This document shows, one piece after another, positions 7,147-8,548 of a stretch of 8,548 nucleotides of DNA. Under the pieces are notes generated by a model that saw only the letters and a list, made by a program, of their open reading frames with translations, searched no databases and was not told the origin of the DNA. The stretch comes from an uncultured Clostridia bacterium (GTDB taxonomy: Bacteria; Bacillota; Clostridia; TANB77; CAG-508). The stretch spans positions 1-8,548 of the forward strand of contig CAKPLD010000054.1 in NCBI GenBank assembly GCA_934167225.1, given 5' to 3'. Positions within the stretch are counted from its first letter, which is position 1, and the number at the start of each line of letters is the position of its first letter. The position numbers and the translations under genes were made by a program.

Positions 7147-7209
7147 AAAAAAATAAAAAAATTTTTTTAAATTTTTGAATAAAAAAAACAAATCTGCACA
7201 CAATATAAT
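7147..7209 (+). promoter_or_regulatory. A-tract region and -10 box ahead of the structured RNA
   Basis: Runs of A and T (7147-7153, 7155-7161 joined to T7162-7168, and A7181-7188) suggest bent, UP-element-like DNA. TATAAT at 7204-7209 would start transcription near 7216, at the foot of the RNA's closing helix. There is no -35 at the right spacing: TTGAAT at 7175-7180 is 23 bases away. The promoter is therefore plausible, not firm. Confidence 0.4.
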
Positions 7210-7210
7210 C

Positions 7211-7620
7211 AGTAAGGTTAATAACAGTTGATCCAAGAGAATTATTAGATTAAATATATATTAGTTTAATAATTTTCGGGCAAAGATATATACTAGTTTA
7301 AAAACTTAGATTAATATATGTCGGCGATAAAAATATACTACTTGTAGGCAAGCTATAATTATTATGGTTACAATATAGGTAATATATTCGAGATAAGACT
7401 ACTTTTATATTTCTTAATGGTTTTCACTAGTCCTACTGGGACGAACAAAGTTATTAAAAGTGTATTCTTAGTCGAGCAACTGATTTACAAATTTGGTCAA
7501 TAGCTTATTTATATAGCAATATATATTAGGTTAAAACATTAAGTTTGATAGTCTGAGTTAAGATTGTTATTAGCTTTGCTAGGGATATAAAAGCATATCG
7601 TTTAACGATATGCTTTTTAT
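7211..7620 (+). ncRNA. Large structured noncoding RNA, unrecognised family
   Basis: Manual folding gives a closing helix of 19 uninterrupted pairs (7211-7229 with 7562-7580; five G-U). Inside it are: a 17-pair hairpin (7237-7253 with 7261-7277; three G-U, seven-base loop); a helix of 8 pairs, a C-A mismatch and 8 pairs (7285-7301 with 7306-7322); a similar helix of 6 pairs, C-A and 8 pairs (7332-7346 with 7374-7388) enclosing an 8-pair hairpin at 7351-7369; a bulged helix (7397-7407 with 7455-7461 and 7470-7473) enclosing GTCC/GGAC; a 7-pair plus 6-pair hairpin capped by a GCAA tetraloop (7501-7533); and AAAC/GTTT (7534-7546). A strong terminator follows. The G-U pairs would be A-C on the other strand, so the + strand is the RNA. 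No tmRNA tRNA-like end, RNase P, SRP or group I core is visible. The exact 5' end is uncertain. Confidence 0.75.
7589..7620 (+). terminator. Bidirectional terminator shared by the structured RNA and gyrB
   Basis: AAAAGCATATCG (7589-7600) pairs perfectly with CGATATGCTTTT (7606-7617) around TTTAA, ending in TTTTT on the + strand. On the minus strand the stem lies ten bases after the gyrB stop codon and ends in CTTTTATAT. The two transcripts converge on it. Confidence 0.9.
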
Positions 7621-7627
7621 CCATTTA

Positions 7628-8548
7628 TTAAACATCTAAATTAGTAACCTTACTTGCATTTTCCTCAATAAATTGTTTTCTAGGAGCAACTTCATCACCC
7701 ATAAGAATAGAAAAAGTTTCATCAGCTTTAATTGCATCTTCCATAGTAACCTTAATTAAAGTTCTAGTTTCAGGGTTCATTGTAGTTTCCCATAATTGAT
7801 CAGGATTCATTTCCCCAAGACCTTTATATCTTTGAAGACCAAGTTGTTCTCTTAAAATTCCCTTTTCTTCCAAAGTTTTATAAGCTTGTTCCAAATCTTC
7901 ATCAGTATAGCAATAAACATCTTCCATACCCTTTTTAGATAATTTATATAAAGGTGGTTGAGCTAAATAAACATTACCATTATCAATTAAAGGCCTCATA
8001 TATCTAAAGAAAAATGTTAATAACAATGTTCTAATATGTGCGCCATCAACATCGGCATCTGCCATTATTATAATTTTTCCATATCTAATTTTTGTAACAT
8101 CAAATTCAGGCCCAATACCTGCACCAATGGCAATGATAACAGGGTTTAATTTGTCATTACCATAAATTTTATCAGCTCTTGCTTTTTCAACATTTAGCAT
8201 TTTTCCCCATAAAGGTAAAATAGCTTGATACCTTCTATCTCTACCTTGTTTTGCACTACCTCCTGCAGAATCTCCTTCGACTATATAAACTTCGCATTCT
8301 TCAGAAACTTTGCTACTACAATCTGCAAGTTTTCCTGGTAATGTTGTTGTTTCTAGTGCTGACTTTCTTCTTACTAGTTCTCTTGCTTTTCTTGCTGCTT
8401 CCCTAGCTCTTGAAGCACTCATACATTTTTCAAGTATAGCTTTTGCAACAGATGGATTTTCTTCCAAAAAGTTTGATAAAGCTTCATTTACCATACTCAT
8501 TACAACACCTGTAACTTCACTATTTCCAAGCTTTGTCTTAGTTTGTCC
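7628..8548 (-). CDS. gyrB: DNA gyrase subunit B, C-terminal half (5' end beyond the window)
   Basis: ATP-using subunit of gyrase. The visible 306 residues begin GQTKTKLGNSEVTGVV, in frame from the last base of the window; roughly the N-terminal half (ATPase domain) lies outside. Present are the TOPRIM metal-binding motifs EGDSAGGSA (residues 91-99 of the visible part) and DADVDGAH (Asp164, Asp166), and the GyrB-type QRYKGLGEMNPDQLWETTMNPE segment. The C-terminus is complete (KVTNLDV). In place of the usual PLRGK or PLKGK there is PLWGK; the Trp (visible residue 114) sits where E. coli Lys447, a quinolone-resistance position, would be. Transcription ends at the hairpin at 7589-7617. An apparent internal ATG at 8498-8500 is not a start, because the frame and the homology continue through it. 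Confidence 0.97.
   Translation of the reverse strand, partial: GQTKTKLGNSEVTGVVMSMVNEALSNFLEENPSVAKAILEKCMSASRAREAARKARELVRRKSALETTTLPGKLADCSSKVSEECEVYIVEGDSAGGSAKQGRDRRYQAILPLWGKMLNVEKARADKIYGNDKLNPVIIAIGAGIGPEFDVTKIRYGKIIIMADADVDGAHIRTLLLTFFFRYMRPLIDNGNVYLAQPPLYKLSKKGMEDVYCYTDEDLEQAYKTLEEKGILREQLGLQRYKGLGEMNPDQLWETTMNPETRTLIKVTMEDAIKADETFSILMGDEVAPRKQFIEENASKVTNLDV

Noticed and set aside
6917..7156. Open frame on the + strand across the operon promoter
   Set aside because: It covers the TraC-like start, its promoter and the 7103-7138 hairpin, and has no credible protein features.
7417..7503. 28-codon open frame inside the structured RNA
   Set aside because: No ribosome site precedes its ATG and the segment is taken up by base-paired helices. 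It is kept only as a remote possibility of a tag-like or leader peptide.
7211..7580. tmRNA, RNase P RNA or group I intron as identity of the structured RNA
   Set aside because: There is no tRNA-like end with TTCGANNC and CCA, no RNase P conserved core, and no convincing group I P7 core. A GACTA/TAGTC pairing exists but without its flanking motifs.

Overview
The window looks like a chromosomal stretch from a low-GC Firmicute, most likely a member of Clostridia. The GyrB and GyrA sequences are of clostridial type, the base composition is very AT-rich, and Trp is encoded by TGG with no sign of a changed code. A level below class cannot be fixed from the sequence alone.

Layout, left to right. 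A tRNA-Lys(CTT) on the + strand (its first three bases lie outside the window) is followed by three stem-loops. The third of these closes the gyrA transcript. gyrA (minus strand, complete, 814 codons) has its own sigma-A type promoter. Next comes a conserved-looking but unrecognised 233-codon gene. Upstream of that (higher coordinates) is a three-gene minus-strand operon: a TraC-like protein, a VirB4-family ATPase, and a very AT-rich gene for a P-loop protein with a TadZ/CpaE-like layout. This operon has a good promoter at 6976-7003. At the right edge is the 3' half of gyrB (minus strand, runs off the window), so gyrB and gyrA are separated by about 4.9 kb instead of being adjacent.

The roughly 570 bases between the operon and gyrB are not empty. 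By hand-folding, bases 7211-7620 of the + strand make a large structured RNA. A 19-pair helix joins the two ends. Inside it are a 17-pair hairpin, two related helices each with a C-A mismatch in the same context, a GCAA-capped hairpin and others, and a strong intrinsic terminator follows. Many of the pairs are G-U wobbles that would be A-C mismatches on the other strand, so the RNA should be read from the + strand, convergent with gyrB and divergent from the operon. I do not recognise it as tmRNA, RNase P RNA, SRP RNA or a group I intron. It is the best candidate here for something undescribed.

Working picture: gyrB and gyrA are housekeeping genes, each with its own terminator. Between them sits a cassette with a secretion/conjugation-type motor ATPase (VirB4), its TraC-like partner and a receiver/P-loop protein, but without a visible relaxase, coupling protein, VirB6-like channel or integrase. 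Either it is a remnant of a conjugative element or a small resident machine whose other parts lie elsewhere.
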